A stretch of 64,000 nt of DNA from Hymenobacter lucidus (GTDB lineage Bacteria > Bacteroidota > Bacteroidia > Cytophagales > Hymenobacteraceae), in NCBI RefSeq assembly GCF_020447265.1, contig NZ_JAJADR010000002.1:806001-870000 (forward strand), written 5' to 3'. Both the position numbers and the translations under genes were made by a program. The stretch's first letter is position 1. Each line of letters opens with the position of its first letter. This document shows positions 62,450-64,000 of this stretch, in pieces. The notes beneath the pieces are model-generated. The model made no database searches. It was not told the DNA's origin and saw nothing but the letters and a program-made list of their open reading frames with translations.

Positions 62450-64000
62450 TGCAGCACCTCAGCGAACAGGAACAGATACGCCGCCAGAAGCTGGAGGAAC
62501 TTCAAAAGCTCGGCATTGAGCCGTATCCGTCCGAGCTATTCGACGTCAACTTCTACGCCCAGGAAATTCTCGATAACTACCACCCCGAGCTCAATAATTT
62601 CCAGGAAGTAAGCCTGGCGGGCCGGCTGATGTCGATGCGAGTGAAGGGTAAGGCCTCGTTTGCCGAGCTGCAGGACGCTTCGGGCCGCATTCAGCTCTAC
62701 ATCAATCGGGACGAAATCTGCCCCGGCGAAGACAAGGAGCTCTACAACACCGTATTTAAGAAGCTGCTCGACCTGGGCGACTTCATTGGCGTGAAAGGCC
62801 GCGTGTTTGTGACAATGGTGGGCGAAACCTCCATTCACGTAACGGGCCTGACAGTGCTCAGCAAGAGCCTGCGCCCGTTGCCCGTAGTGAAAGAGCGTAT
62901 TGATGAAGCTACCGGCGAGAAAGTAACCTACGATGCCTTCACCGACCCCGAGGCCCGCTACCGGCAGCGCTACGTGGACTTGGTAGTGAACCCGCACGTG
63001 CGCGAGGCCTTCATCAAGCGTACCCAGCTGGTGCAGGCCATGCGCAACTATCTGAACGACAAAGGCTACCTGGAAGTCGAAACTCCGATTCTGCAGCCGC
63101 TATATGGCGGCGCGGCGGCGCGGCCCTTCAAGACGTTCCACAACACGCTGGACATGACGCTCTACCTGCGCATTGCCAACGAGTTGTACCTCAAGCGCCT
63201 CATCGTAGGCGGTTTCGATGGCGTGTACGAATTCTCGAAGGACTTCCGCAACGAGGGCATGAGCCGCTTCCACAACCCGGAATTCACCCAGATGGAGCTT
63301 TATGTAGCCTACAAGGACTACTACTGGATGATGGACCTGGTGGAGGAAATGGTGGAGCGCGTAGCGCTGGCCCTGCACGGCAAAACCGAAGTGCAGGTAG
63401 GCGAAAACCTCATCAACTTCCAGCGCCCTTGGAAGCGCTTCACGATGGCCGAGTCTATTGAGCACTTCACCGGCTTCAATATCGAAGGTAAGAGCGAAGA
63501 TGAGCTGCGGGCCGCGGCCAAGGAGCTGAAAGTAGGCCTCGACCCGAGCATGGGCAAAGCCAAAATCATCGACGAAATCTTCGGCGAGCATGTGGAGCCC
63601 AAGCTGATTCAGCCTACGTTCATTACCGACTACCCCGTGGAAATGTCGCCGCTGGCCAAGAAGCACCGCTCGAAGCCGGGCTTGGTGGAGCGGTTTGAGG
63701 CAATCTGCAACGGCAAGGAAATCTGCAACGCCTTCTCTGAGCTGAACGACCCCATCGACCAGCGTCAGCGCTTCGAAGACCAGCTGGAGCTGGGCAAGCG
63801 CGGCGACACCGAGGCCATGGTGCTCGACGAAGACTTCCTGCGGGCCCTAGAGTACGGTATGCCGCCCACGGCCGGCCTGGGCATCGGCATCGACCGGCTA
63901 ACCATGATCATGACCAATTCCAACTCGATTCAGGACGTGTTGTTCTTCCCGCAGATGAAGCCGGAATACAGCAAGTCGGAGAATGCGCCGAAGCCGGAAG
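62450..64000 (+). CDS. lysS: Lysine-tRNA ligase, class II (partial, runs off the window)
   Basis: The start is the ATG at 62450 ([20 protein letters not shown]); 517 codons are in the window with no stop. The N-terminal OB-fold anticodon-binding domain (about 55-170) carries [20 protein letters not shown]. Class II motif 2 is in [20 protein letters not shown] and motif 3 in [15 protein letters not shown]. The sequence continues past the usual core end ([11 protein letters not shown]) with [10 protein letters not shown], so a C-terminal tail lies beyond the window. Confidence 0.96.

Overview
The window looks like a chromosomal segment of a high-GC Bacteroidota bacterium, most likely Cytophagales/Hymenobacteraceae (Hymenobacter-like). 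The grounds are a secreted protein with a type IX secretion C-terminal sorting domain, promoter-like TTTG-N20-TAnnTTTA and TACCTTTG elements instead of sigma70 boxes, a DAHP synthase fused to chorismate mutase, NADP-isocitrate dehydrogenase of the eukaryote-like dimeric type, ClpC, WbqC, and intergenic palindromes of the GTCATnCnGAGCGAAGTCGAAGCATCTCT type that I associate with this family. I see no phage, transposase, integrase, CRISPR array or rRNA. The species call is an inference.

Layout. 1-4.8 kb: RND efflux permease and TolC-type outer membrane channel. 4.8-5.7 kb: two tandem paralogous small proteins of unknown function. 5.8-11.4 kb (minus strand): secreted zinc-dependent phospholipase C-like protein, MaoC-like hydratase, AraC regulator and two aldo/keto reductases that share a duplicated upstream motif. 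11.7-13.7 kb: OmpR-type two-component system. 14.8-17.0 kb: Na+/H+ antiporter and YitT-family membrane protein. 17.3-30.1 kb: a phenylacetate catabolism cluster (paaK, tetR/paaR, paaE, paaABCD, paaH, paaI, paaJ, paaY, paaZ, one crotonase), with two matching 20-bp TetR-type operators. 30.3-32.1 kb: TPR lipoprotein. 32.2-33.4 kb: icd. 33.7-34.8 kb: GH53 galactanase. 34.9-36.1 kb: map and two tRNA-Ser genes. 36.2-39.2 kb (minus): mltG, a small membrane protein, a YbgC-like thioesterase and YihY. 39.7-44.1 kb: T9SS cargo protein, Sua5/YrdC, lauroyl-type acyltransferase with an overlapping exported protein, WbqC. 44.3-50.8 kb: clpC, acyl-CoA carboxylase beta subunit, M42 peptidase, glycosyltransferase. 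50.8-57.0 kb: BtuF-like binding protein, aroA, aroB, a small lipoprotein, DAHP synthase/chorismate mutase, proline dehydrogenase. 57.1-64.0 kb: two small uncharacterised proteins, a Prc-type protease, an orphan 346-aa protein and lysS, which runs off the window.

How the parts work together. The paa genes encode activation of phenylacetate to its CoA ester (PaaK), ring epoxidation (PaaABCDE), rearrangement and ring opening (crotonase, PaaZ), and beta-oxidation to acetyl-CoA and succinyl-CoA (PaaH, PaaJ), with PaaI and PaaY as salvage enzymes. Only one crotonase is present although two steps (PaaG and PaaF) normally need one each. The aro genes supply chorismate and prephenate.

The most unusual non-coding feature is the number of long, mostly perfect inverted repeats between genes, many of them inside the paa operon between co-directional genes and close to start codons. 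Their sequences belong to several unrelated families. Also notable are aroA, which has no ATG, GTG or TTG in frame upstream of its conserved substrate-binding motif, and an orphan cytosolic protein (61233-62273) behind an AT-rich leader.
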